Assembly (NCBI GenBank): GCA_945860065.1
Contig: CAMAPI010000010.1
Span: forward strand, 1-49,969
Direction: 5' to 3'
Origin: Chryseobacterium gleum
GTDB taxonomy: Bacteria > Bacteroidota > Bacteroidia > Flavobacteriales_D > Crocinitomicaceae
DNA: 49,969 nucleotides
Each line of letters begins with the position of its first letter. Position 1 is the first letter of the stretch. The notes below the pieces were generated by a model. It had not been told where the DNA came from. It saw nothing but the letters and a program-made list of their open reading frames with translations, and did not search any database. Shown here piece by piece: positions 1-9,100 of this stretch. A program made the translations under genes and the position numbers.

Positions 1-179
1 GGATTTACAACCGTTGGGGACAAATCGTATTTACAACCGATGAGATAGCAGAGGGCTGGAACGGAAGATATAAAGACAACAAAGATGTACAACTCGGAGC
101 CTATACTTGGAAGATCAGGTATGTGGATAATTTAGGGGAGGCAAAAACATTAATAGGACACGTAACAGTATTAAGGTAA
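1..179 (+). CDS. 3' end of a T9SS type B cargo protein (gliding-associated C-terminal domain)
   Basis: Only the last 58 codons are present; reading starts in frame at base 3 and stops at TAA 177-179. The translation contains IYNRWGQIVF, then EGWNGRY, GAYTWKIRY and finally GHVTVLR at the very end. This is the signature order of the CHU_C / gliding motility-associated C-terminal domain (TIGR04131 type), which is the type B sorting signal of the type IX secretion system. The protein is therefore a surface or secreted product that needs PorV/SprF-type export. Nothing can be said about its N-terminal effector part, which lies outside the window. The next gene starts 59 bases downstream with no terminator that I can see between them. 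Confidence 0.88.
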   Translation, partial: IYNRWGQIVFTTDEIAEGWNGRYKDNKDVQLGAYTWKIRYVDNLGEAKTLIGHVTVLR

Positions 180-238
180 GTGAAGTTTACAAGAATAGTT
201 TAAATCATTCTAGTAACTTTATCCTTGAGAAAAAATGA

Positions 239-1222
239 ATGAAAAAGTTATTAGAAGCATTTCCGCAGAATATCGTTGACGCAACAGCAATTGCTAAAGC
301 AAGTACATTTCAAACACCTAAAAATGACATCCATAATATTGTGATTTGTGGTTTAGGTGGTTCAGGAATCGGTGCAAAAATCGTTTCAAATTGGATCCAA
401 GATGAGATTCAAGTTCCAGTTGTTTTGAGTAATGAGTATGTGCTTCCTGCATTTGTAGGAAAAAACACCGTGGTAATCGCCTCATCTTACTCTGGAAATA
501 CAGAGGAGACCACAATGAGCATCAATGAGGCGCACGCAAAAAGATGTCACATCATAGGTATTACAAGTGGAGGAAATCTCGCTTCTTTCTGTAAAACAAA
601 TGGATATGATTGTGTGATTGTTCCAGGTGGGAATCCACCACGTAGCGCATTGGCATTTTCTGTAGTTCAATTATTACATATCTTAGCAGAATTAGGATTT
701 ACTTCCGCGGCACATGTTGATTCAATGAATAAATCTGCTGCTGTACTTACCAATGAAATTGAGGCAATTCAATCAATTGGAAAAGAATTAGCTGCACATT
801 TATTCGGAAAAGTTGGTGTATACTATGCTGAAACGAAATATGAAGGAGTGATTGTTCGTGCTCGTCAACAATTCAATGAGAATTCAAAATATTTAGGATG
901 GCATCATACCATTCCTGAAATGAATCACAATGAACTGGTCGGATGGAGTGGAGGAGATGCACGTTTTGCACCCGTTTTCTTCAATACAGGAGATTTACAT
1001 CCAAGAAATCAAAAGCGCTTGGAAATTACCATGGCTGCAGTTGAAAAGAAATGCGGAAAAGTATTCACATTGCATACAAAAGGCGGCACTTTAATTGAGC
1101 GCTCTTTGTACTTAATTCATATTGTAGATTGGGCTTCTTATTATTTGTGTCATTTGAAAGGTGCAGATATCAATGATATGGAGATCATCGATTACTTAAA
1201 AGGCGAATTGAATAAATTTTAA
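239..1222 (+). CDS. SIS-domain sugar-phosphate isomerase, bifunctional phosphoglucose/phosphomannose isomerase type
   Basis: This 327-residue protein should interconvert glucose-6-phosphate or mannose-6-phosphate with fructose-6-phosphate in the cytoplasm. The N-terminal SIS fold is marked by IVICGLGGSGIGAKI (about residues 35-49) and by the sugar-phosphate loop ASSYSGNTEET (about 82-92). The C-terminal half contains NENSKYLGWHHTIPEMNHNELVG-type sequence (split here), the conserved glutamate/histidine region of the bact-PGI_C domain. The length is normal for the archaeal/bacterial PGI-PMI family. The ATG at 239 gives the expected MKKLLEAFP start; an ATG at 235 is out of frame and runs into a stop. 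The stop TAA shares its last A with the ATG of lipB, so the two are translationally coupled. No clear promoter box is visible upstream. Confidence 0.88.
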   Translation: MKKLLEAFPQNIVDATAIAKASTFQTPKNDIHNIVICGLGGSGIGAKIVSNWIQDEIQVPVVLSNEYVLPAFVGKNTVVIASSYSGNTEETTMSINEAHAKRCHIIGITSGGNLASFCKTNGYDCVIVPGGNPPRSALAFSVVQLLHILAELGFTSAAHVDSMNKSAAVLTNEIEAIQSIGKELAAHLFGKVGVYYAETKYEGVIVRARQQFNENSKYLGWHHTIPEMNHNELVGWSGGDARFAPVFFNTGDLHPRNQKRLEITMAAVEKKCGKVFTLHTKGGTLIERSLYLIHIVDWASYYLCHLKGADINDMEIIDYLKGELNKF

Positions 1223-1920
1223 TGGAAACACCGCAAATTCTGGTTCAGGACCTTGGATTAATTGATTACAAAGAAGCATGGGACTTACAAGAGTCCTTGT
1301 TGAAGGAATCTGTTGACCTGAAAGTTTCGAATCGTTCCAATGAATCTGGATTAATCCCAATAAATCACTTGCTTTTTTGTGAGCATCCACATGTTTATAC
1401 ACTTGGAAAAAGTGGAAACCCTGAGCATTTATTGCTGGATTACAAACAGTTGGCTCAAGTTTCGGCTAGTTACTACAAGATAAATAGGGGTGGAGATATT
1501 ACGTATCATGGCCCGGGTCAACTGGTGATGTACCCCATTATTGATTTAGAGCAATTTTTCACGGATATTCACAAATATTTGAGGTTTTTAGAGGATGCCG
1601 TGATTTTAACTTTGCAGGATTATGGCGTCAAGTCAGATCGATATGATGGATTAACAGGCGTCTGGATTGAACCAAATACGCCTTCTGCGCGGAAGATTTG
1701 TGCAATGGGGGTGAAATGTTCTAGATGGATTACCATGCACGGTATCGGATTTAATATCAATTCAGATTTAAGCTATTTTTCAAATATTGTTCCGTGTGGA
1801 ATAGATGATAAAGAAGTTACCTCTCTCGAAAAGGAATTAGGCAGAAAAGTCTCTATGGAGGAAGTGAAACATCGACTATTAATCCATATGGAAGCTGTTT
1901 TTGGATTTAAGACAACATAA
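1222..1920 (+). CDS. lipB: Lipoyl(octanoyl) transferase LipB
   Basis: LipB moves octanoate from acyl-carrier protein to the target lysine of lipoyl domains, the first step of endogenous lipoate synthesis. The 232-residue protein carries the family signature RGGDITYHGPGQLVMYPI at residues 89-106, the catalytic lysine in ARKICAMGVK (K158) and the acyl-accepting cysteine in VPCGI (C192). The length is in the usual range. The start overlaps the upstream isomerase stop by one base (TAATG), which supports this ATG. A small unknown gene follows after nine bases in the same direction, so the three genes are probably one transcript. LipA is not in the window. Confidence 0.95.
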   Translation: METPQILVQDLGLIDYKEAWDLQESLLKESVDLKVSNRSNESGLIPINHLLFCEHPHVYTLGKSGNPEHLLLDYKQLAQVSASYYKINRGGDITYHGPGQLVMYPIIDLEQFFTDIHKYLRFLEDAVILTLQDYGVKSDRYDGLTGVWIEPNTPSARKICAMGVKCSRWITMHGIGFNINSDLSYFSNIVPCGIDDKEVTSLEKELGRKVSMEEVKHRLLIHMEAVFGFKTT

Positions 1921-1929
1921 TTAAACGAA

Positions 1930-2343
1930 ATGAGAGAAGAATTGAAAGGACCAAAAGTAGAAAATGTGTCCGTGGCAATCGTCGAAATACCCCTAGAGAA
2001 CAATGAAAAGGAATACATTGTTTACCTTCTGAACTTTCGTGATGACATTATGGAAGGAATCATTGTGGCATCTACAGGATATGGTGAAAACCCACAAAGT
2101 GGTGAACAAGTCAAAACATCAACCCTGCGAAAAGGAATTGAATTGATGTTACCCAATGAAGCTGCGCGAATTGAACCCATCATGCCGGACTTATTTGACC
2201 TCACCAATGAATTTTGGGTGAGTTTCTGGGTAAATGACGTGATGTACGATAAACGTTTCATCTTTGTTCCTGGAAGCATCAATGATGAAGCATTTAAACT
2301 TATTGACATTCTTGGTTATAAAGGCGTCATTTTAGCATCTTAG
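1930..2343 (+). CDS. Conserved-looking cytoplasmic protein of unknown function downstream of lipB
   Basis: I do not recognise this 137-residue protein. It has no signal peptide, membrane segment or cysteine. It is acidic and reads as a single compact alpha/beta domain, with alternating hydrophobic strands such as VSVAIVEI and EYIVYLLNF and an aromatic-rich stretch EFWVSFWVNDVMYDKRFIFVP around residues 96-116. It starts nine bases after lipB and has no own promoter that I can find, so it is probably co-transcribed with lipB. Its stop TAG overlaps the stop codon of the convergent gpmI gene by four bases (TTAG, 2340-2343). It codes cleanly without frame disturbance and is very likely a real gene, but I assign no function. 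Confidence 0.75.
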   Translation: MREELKGPKVENVSVAIVEIPLENNEKEYIVYLLNFRDDIMEGIIVASTGYGENPQSGEQVKTSTLRKGIELMLPNEAARIEPIMPDLFDLTNEFWVSFWVNDVMYDKRFIFVPGSINDEAFKLIDILGYKGVILAS

Positions 2344-3857
2344 GAATTAGTCCGTAAAAGCGATTTGCCTGTCATTTCAATAGGAGCTGCTAAACGCATT
2401 CGATTGAGGATTGTAGGGGCAACATCAGCTAATATTCCATCATTCAACTCGATGCCTTCGTCATCCGTTACTAGGATAACCGGCACAGGATTCAAACTGT
2501 GCGCTGTGTTCGGTGAGCCATCAGGATTTACAGCGTAATCTGCATTTCCATGATCGGCAATGATTAAAAATTCATATCCTTCTACTCTACCGGCCTCAAC
2601 GACAGCTTTTAAACAATTATCTACTGTTTCAACCGCTTTTACAATCGCAGAAAACACACCCGTATGACCGACCATATCTGGATTGGCAAAATTGAGACAA
2701 ATGAAATTCGGTTTCTCAGATTGAATGCTGTCAATAATGCGGTCTCTCACTTCAAGAGCGCTCATTTCCGGCTGTAAATCATAGGTGGCAACCTTGGGGG
2801 AGTTCACCAAAAGTCGGCTTTCTCCTGGGAATTCAGTTTCTCGTCCACCACTAAAGAAAAAGGTAACATGTGGGTATTTCTCTGTCTCCGCAATACGCAC
2901 TTGTGTGCGATCCATGTTGGAAATTACTTCACCAAGGGTATTTAGTAAATTGTCTTTTTCAAAAACAATATGTAATCCTTTATAGGTGGCATCATAACTC
3001 GTCATGGTGCAATAAAATAAATCAAGGGGAGACATTTTAAACGCTGGAAATGCTTCTTGCGTGAGAACTGTTGTAATTTCTCTTGGACGATCCGTCCGGA
3101 AATTAAAACAAATAACCACATCTCCATTTTCTATCAGTCCTGATGGATCAATTAAATGCCCTTCTATGAATTCGTCAGTAATCCCGTTTTCATAGGATTG
3201 AAGTAATGCTTCAGCAGCGGACGCTGCTTTGTCACCGATACCATTTGTTAGTAGTTGATACGCTTTTTCTACACGTTCCCATCGTTTGTCGCGGTCCATG
3301 GCAAAATAACGCCCGATAATACTAGCGATTTTACCAGTGCTTAACGTTAATTGTTCTTCTAGTTTTTGAATACATCCGAGTCCACTTTTCGGGTCGCAAT
3401 CGCGGCCATCAGTAAATGCATGAACAAACACTTTTTCGAGTCCATGTATTTTTGCCATGTCACAAAGTGTATGTAAGTGAGCTTGAGAACTATGAACGCC
3501 CCCTTCTGAAACCAGTCCAATAAAGTGAAGCTTGGAATTTCGTTCTTTTGCGGTATCAAACGCGGAAAGAATGACCTTGTTTTTTTGAAATTCTCCATCT
3601 CGAATCGATTTATTGATCCGCGTTAGTTCTTGATAGACAATTCGTCCGGCACCAATATTTAAATGTCCAACTTCTGAATTCCCCATTTGTCCATCAGGCA
3701 AACCAACATCTTCCCCACTTGTTTTTAATGTTGCATGAGGATACGTGTTCCATAGAGAACCCATAAAAGGCGCATGAGCCGCTGAAATGGCATCTGATGC
3801 AGATTTGTCTCCAATTCCCCATCCATCCAAAATGATGAGTCCGAAATGATTTGTCAT
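2340..3857 (-). CDS. gpmI: 2,3-bisphosphoglycerate-independent phosphoglycerate mutase
   Basis: GpmI interconverts 3- and 2-phosphoglycerate in glycolysis using two Mn ions and no bisphosphoglycerate cofactor. The 505-residue length is typical. The alkaline-phosphatase-fold landmarks are visible. LDGWG near the N-terminus supplies the first metal aspartate (D11). The phospho-serine motif DGQMGNSEVGHLNIGAGR follows, with Ser61 as nucleophile. HAFTDGRD lies in the transferase domain, and IADHGNAD near the C-terminus supplies the other metal ligands. Its ATG overlaps the stop of the upstream histidine kinase by four bases (3854-3857), so translation should be coupled to that gene. The kinase-mutase pairing has no obvious pathway logic. 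Confidence 0.96.
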   Translation of the reverse strand: MTNHFGLIILDGWGIGDKSASDAISAAHAPFMGSLWNTYPHATLKTSGEDVGLPDGQMGNSEVGHLNIGAGRIVYQELTRINKSIRDGEFQKNKVILSAFDTAKERNSKLHFIGLVSEGGVHSSQAHLHTLCDMAKIHGLEKVFVHAFTDGRDCDPKSGLGCIQKLEEQLTLSTGKIASIIGRYFAMDRDKRWERVEKAYQLLTNGIGDKAASAAEALLQSYENGITDEFIEGHLIDPSGLIENGDVVICFNFRTDRPREITTVLTQEAFPAFKMSPLDLFYCTMTSYDATYKGLHIVFEKDNLLNTLGEVISNMDRTQVRIAETEKYPHVTFFFSGGRETEFPGESRLLVNSPKVATYDLQPEMSALEVRDRIIDSIQSEKPNFICLNFANPDMVGHTGVFSAIVKAVETVDNCLKAVVEAGRVEGYEFLIIADHGNADYAVNPDGSPNTAHSLNPVPVILVTDDEGIELNDGILADVAPTILNRMRLAAPIEMTGKSLLRTNS

Positions 3858-4750
3858 AATAACAAAGTTACCTCAAATATCGTTCCTTGTGGCTTATTTT
3901 CTCTGCACGTAATTGTTCCTCCTTGAAGTTGGGCAAACTCGGAGGCGATGAATAATCCCAAGCCACTTCCTTGCTTTTGACGAGTTTCCTCGTTGCCAAT
4001 TCGATAAAACTTATAAAAAATAGCCTCCCTTTCTGAAGCGGGAACACCAGGGCCTTCATCTTTAACGCCAAAAACTAATGTTGAACTTGACTTTCTAAGG
4101 TAAAAACAGATGTTTGCTTTCGTTCCTGCATATTTACAAGCGTTTTCCAGAAGATTAACCACAATCATTTCTAAAATAAATGGATCGCCAAAAAAGTGAA
4201 TGTCTTTTTCAAGTTCCAAGCGAATAAATTCATGTAAGTGCCTTTTATGGAAACGATCCACAATGGAGTGGATTAAGTGTGAGAAATCAATGTCGCTCTT
4301 GACAACTTGGAGTGATTTATTTTCGACTTTCGAAGCATGAAGGATATTATCAATCAATAAGCTAAGTCGTTCATTTTCATCAAGCGCTTTTTTCAATAAA
4401 TCGGTTTTTTTCTCTTCGGGAAGTTCATGTTTCACGAGCGTTTGAAGAAATAGTTTAACGGAGGAAATAGGGGTCTTCAGTTCATGTGTGACAGACAATA
4501 GAAAATTAGATTGTCGTTGAGTTAATGAGATTTCTTTTAAAATAACTTTTCTGATTTTCCAGAAACCAAGTAAAAGGATAATCATGAAGACAGAGCCTTC
4601 TCCGATAATCATCCAAACGCGGCGCTGAAAATCACTGTTGGAGTCAGCAACTTGCATATTCAAACGAATGAGTAGATTTCCCCACCAAATGAATTGTAGA
4701 AAAACATAAATGATGAGCATAACTAGGAAAAAATTCGCTTGCTTTTTCAT
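3854..4750 (-). CDS. Membrane-bound sensor histidine kinase (orphan)
   Basis: This 298-residue protein has two N-terminal hydrophobic segments (about 7-29 and 45-64) with only a short extracytoplasmic loop between them. A HisKA dimerisation domain follows with the H-box SVTHELKTP (phospho-acceptor His89). The HATPase domain has its N-box at LLENACKYA (N203), G1 at DEGPGVP (231-237) and G2 at GSGLGLFIA (261-269). All catalytic motifs are intact, so it should be an active kinase. No response regulator lies beside it. It sits 12 bases downstream of a cation:proton antiporter and overlaps gpmI by four bases, so it probably belongs to one reverse-strand operon. The small periplasmic loop suggests it senses the membrane or a partner rather than a soluble ligand (inference). 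Confidence 0.9.
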   Translation of the reverse strand: MKKQANFFLVMLIIYVFLQFIWWGNLLIRLNMQVADSNSDFQRRVWMIIGEGSVFMIILLLGFWKIRKVILKEISLTQRQSNFLLSVTHELKTPISSVKLFLQTLVKHELPEEKKTDLLKKALDENERLSLLIDNILHASKVENKSLQVVKSDIDFSHLIHSIVDRFHKRHLHEFIRLELEKDIHFFGDPFILEMIVVNLLENACKYAGTKANICFYLRKSSSTLVFGVKDEGPGVPASEREAIFYKFYRIGNEETRQKQGSGLGLFIASEFAQLQGGTITCRENKPQGTIFEVTLLL

Positions 4751-4762
4751 CAGGATTTACTG

Positions 4763-5986
4763 CTAAGATTTAATGCGTTGAAACGAATGCTTTAAAAGGA
4801 AAGGAGTGGATAATGTTGTCACTAGTCCCATGATGACCAACATGGAGAAAATCTCCACATTAATGAATCCATTACTGAAGGCAATATTTGCAATAACAAG
4901 CTCCATAATTCCACGCGCATTTAACCCATAGGCTAATGTGATGGACTCACGGTGACCAAGGTGAGCAAAGCGTCCACCAACATATCCACCTACCATTTTA
5001 GATAAGAATGAAACGATAATGATGGCAAATAATAGACTGTAATTTTCAATAGCTGAAAATTTGAATTCTAAACCAATTCCCGCAAAGAAAATAGGCGCTA
5101 AGAATCCCATGGCCATACTACTTGTTGTTTTCTGAAATAAATCAATGTTTTTTTCTCCGATTAATTTTTTGTTTAAGAGCATCGCAGCAAAGAAAGATCC
5201 AATGATAAAATGCAGCCCGATACTTTCTGTCAAGGTGGCAAAGAGCAAGATGAACATGAAAAGCAAAGCAAACAACGACTCTTTTCCTTTTAACACACCT
5301 AATAATTTATCAATTTGATTTTCAACAAAATTTTCTTTTTGCGAAAAGTGTTTGATCACACGGTAGGAAACATAGATGACAAGTATAAAACAGAGCAATT
5401 TGACCGCTGTAATGATGGTTGCTGTGGTGATGGCGGTAAACGATTTATCGATGTGATTTAAGTCTAATAAAATACCAAGAATGGTTAAGGCAAGAACATC
5501 GTCGAAAATGGCTACCGAAATGATTTTTTGCCCGACTTCTGTATTGAGTTTTCCAAGGTCCATTAGAATTCGGATACTCACAGGTAATGCTGTAATTGCA
5601 ACACACAAGCCAATAAAAACAGTAGTCATCACGTTTTGACCAAATAATTTACCGATCATGAATCCACTTAGAATGGGCAAAAGAAAAGCCAATAAAGAAA
5701 CAACGATGTTTCGTCCCTTCATGGATTTTAGTATATCGTCAAAATTGATTTCTAGTCCAGCCAAGATGACTAATAAAAAGACACCTAAATCTGAAATCAC
5801 TTTTAATTCTTCAGTACGATGAATAAAATTCAATAATGTGGGACCTAAAATAATTCCTGCGATGATTTCTCCAATCATGGCAGGTTGTTTCATGCGTTCA
5901 AAAATCTCGCCAAAGAACCGCGCCAAAACCAACAACAAAAGAAGCGCAGCAAAAAATGGCAATTCAAATTTTGGTAAATCAATCAT
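4763..5986 (-). CDS. CPA2-family cation:proton antiporter (Kef/NapA-like)
   Basis: This 407-residue integral membrane protein should exchange Na+ or K+ for protons. It has around 11-13 hydrophobic helices and the family landmarks MIGEIIAGIILGPTLL (about residues 36-51) and FDDVLALTILG, whose paired aspartates match the ion-binding DD of electrogenic CPA2 members such as NapA. The C-terminal helices include LAYGLNARGIMELVIANIAF, also typical. No TrkA-N/KTN regulatory domain is attached, unlike KefB/KefC. It is the upstream gene of a reverse-strand group with a histidine kinase and gpmI. Substrate preference cannot be read from the sequence, though the DD pair favours Na+/H+ exchange. Confidence 0.9.
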   Translation of the reverse strand: MIDLPKFELPFFAALLLLLVLARFFGEIFERMKQPAMIGEIIAGIILGPTLLNFIHRTEELKVISDLGVFLLVILAGLEINFDDILKSMKGRNIVVSLLAFLLPILSGFMIGKLFGQNVMTTVFIGLCVAITALPVSIRILMDLGKLNTEVGQKIISVAIFDDVLALTILGILLDLNHIDKSFTAITTATIITAVKLLCFILVIYVSYRVIKHFSQKENFVENQIDKLLGVLKGKESLFALLFMFILLFATLTESIGLHFIIGSFFAAMLLNKKLIGEKNIDLFQKTTSSMAMGFLAPIFFAGIGLEFKFSAIENYSLLFAIIIVSFLSKMVGGYVGGRFAHLGHRESITLAYGLNARGIMELVIANIAFSNGFINVEIFSMLVIMGLVTTLSTPFLLKHSFQRIKS

Positions 5987-6024
5987 CTTCGTTAGATATT
6001 AATATATGTTGTTTTTCTTCATTT

Positions 6025-6050
6025 GAAAAACTGATTTGAATCAATTTTTC
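6025..6050. terminator. Inverted repeat, possible weak terminator downstream of the DUF2723 gene
   Basis: GAAAAA (6025-6030) pairs with TTTTTC (6045-6050) and TGATT (6032-6036) pairs with AATCA (6039-6043), with one C/A mismatch and a minimal TG centre. On the reverse strand it would form after the DUF2723 stop and end in a T run, so it could separate that gene from the antiporter. The stem is AT-rich and I hold the call loosely. Confidence 0.35.
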
Positions 6051-6134
6051 CTATTGTACGTTCTTTGTTCTTTAAGTACTATCGCCTAATATTCGAACAT
6101 ATATTATGCAATCAGTGTAAAACCAATTGCTATG

Positions 6135-9100
6135 TTAGTTTACACCAACAATTGTCTCCTTCGGTCTTGTTCCTTGCATTAAGGCACTGGGGTCAATCGT
6201 TGAGGAACTCGGTGCAACAGGCTCCGCCATATTTCTTGATGATTTAATAAAACCATAATGTTCTGCCATTGCACCCATATAAGTTTGAAGATTTCCAATC
6301 ATCTCCGTGTAAGCACCAGTATAAGCTTCAACACTTTCCCCATTATCCAAGGCTAGTTGTTCTAGTTCACGGTAAATGCGAGGCAACATGGCTCTATAGA
6401 CATGATTAATTTCAGCTTTCAAAGATTTGGCAAAAGCGGAAGATGGATTACCGTAACGAGGATCTTGCGCTAGGGCATTCATTTTGAAACAAGCATCCAT
6501 CGCGGCAATTAAATCCTCTGAATTTTCTGGGTTTCCAGCAAATGATGCATTACTATGGTCGAAATAAGCAAAAACACTATGGAAGTTTTTAAGTAATTTT
6601 TGACCTAGTTCTTCGGCTTTTGCTTTTTGTCCTAGTAGGTAATACAATTGAACATATTCGTGCAAGGAACCACTGCATTTCGATCTCAGGGACTGTCCTT
6701 GATAATTGTACTCTTGATCTGCTTCATTATACTTCAATGACATAAACGGATCACATGAATTTACTTCTCCGAAATCCAACACTCTATCAACGGGCATTAA
6801 TTTTAAGGAGTAATCCAATACTTTCACCGCTTTAGCATTTTGCTTGCGCTTCATTAATTGTTCTGCCAACAATAAGAAATTTGAACGATATTGAACGGTA
6901 TGACGACGTGCGTAATAATCTGTCAATACATTCGGATTTGCCATGTCGCCGTATTCATATACATCCATCATGTTTTTCAACATTTTAGATACATTGTAGA
7001 ACATCGGTTCTTCTTTTAACGGGCTTAATTCATAAGCCATTCCGACTTGTTTGATAAATCCACTAGAAAGCAAGGCTACTGAGAAAGATGAGCCTCGACT
7101 ACTTGAGAAGAAAATCCCTCTTTTCCAATCATTGTTCGCAACTACATCCATCATCATCACTTCGTCACGCGCCAATGCTGGATCTCTTTCCGTACTAAAT
7201 TCAAATGAAATCCTATCTAAACAACGGTTTTTTTCTTGTGGAGTAATTGTTCCCGCCTTCAAGGCATTTGATTTATTGACATCCAACGTGAATCGATTTG
7301 ACGGGAAGAAGCTATAACGTTTCCCTTCATCAATTAACATATTGTTATCGTCGCGAACAAAAGCCATGGCCTCTGTAAAATCAACGGCGGACCAAATGTT
7401 TTCATAACGCTCCAGCAATTCTTGCAATTGTTCTGCTGAACCATTTTTGAATTCGACAGACCCTGCTCTTGCTCCTTCAAATAATTGGAATACACCTAGG
7501 TATTTTTGAATGGTAGCTTCAATAAGTTTTGTCGTGTCTGTTGTTGAAATCGCTGCGCGTGTTGCTTCAAATTCTGGGTTGCTAATGGTCACGTTTGCAA
7601 ATATCTTTTGAACCTCCTGGTCAAAATAACGAGCTGCCGTGACTGCTTCCTTTGGATTGTTTTTCAAGCGCATATTCAACACCTTGTTTAAGATTTCTTC
7701 ACTTGCATTCATGGAAAACAATTGAAGCAGTGGCATGAAATAAACTTGATCCGTATTTCCGGCATACATTAAAATTTGGTCTTCGCGGAACTTAATTGGA
7801 AGTGGATCCGAATCATATGACTTCATTTTCATCTGATTCGTATACCAGTCCGTTCCCATTAAAGACAGGTTACACACACGAACATCTGTACGTTTCCCTT
7901 CTACCTCTTGTAAGTACCAAAGTGGAAAAGTGTCATTGTCTCCATTTGTGAAAATAATACTGTTTTTCCCGCAAGACTGTAAGTAATTTGTTGCTAAATC
8001 GCGCGCAGAAGTTTTTCCACTTCGATCGTGATCATCCCATCCTTGAACTCCCATAATGACAGGCACAACTACTCCCAAGGCACTCGCAATCATTGCGCTG
8101 TTTACTTGAGAAGTAATCTTGCTTTGGATAAAGTTGTAGATGGCATAAACACCAACCCCAATCCACATAGCAAAGAAATAGAATGAACCAGCATACGCAT
8201 AGTCACGCTCTCTCGGCTCCATTGGTTTTTGATTCAGATAAACAACAATCGCTAATCCAGTAAATACAAAGGCCAGTGTTAACACAAATGCATCTTTAGG
8301 CGATTTACGGTAGTGGAACACAAGTCCGATTAATGCCAAAATCAACGGCAACATAAAAAACTTGTTGTTTGCTGGATTTTCCGTGGTATAATGTGGTTGG
8401 AATTCTTGGCTACCCAGCCTGACTTCATCCAAGAAAGAAACCCCAGAAATCCAGTTTCCGTGCAGATTGTCTCCGTGTCCTTGAATGTCGTTTTGGCGTC
8501 CCGAAAAATTCCACATGAAGTAGCGTAAGTACATCCAATTTACTTGATAACGCATGAAATAGGTGAGGTTTTCACCGAAACTTGGCAAACGCTTTCCATC
8601 GCGACCAATCTCCGTATTTGTTCCGTCATTTTCATCGTAACCTGACCATTTTACATACCCTTGTTTATGAACAGGGCTATCACCCGAGTACATCCTTGGG
8701 AAAATAGTTGATTGGGCATAGGTTGCTACAGCTCCTTGTCGAATGGAAGAATTGCTTTCATAGTATTTTTCTTCAATGGCATAAGCTCCTTTGTGTTCAC
8801 CGACCCATTTGTTTGCGTCAGCTTCCTTCGTAAATGCTTTAACTTCGACATCACCTTCAGTGATGACAAAACGACGCAAGTAATAAGGAGACAAATCTTT
8901 CCAAGCATCATTACTCAATATTCTCGCACCATTTTCGGTCATTTCCTCCCCGTTACGGAAGGAATTCCAATAATTACCCATAAAGATTGGAGCGGAACCA
9001 TATTGTTCGCGTTTTAAATAAGAGTGCAGCGTAACTAGGTTTTCCGGATCGTTTTCATCAAGCGGTGTATTCGCATTTGAACGAATGACGATCACTGCAA

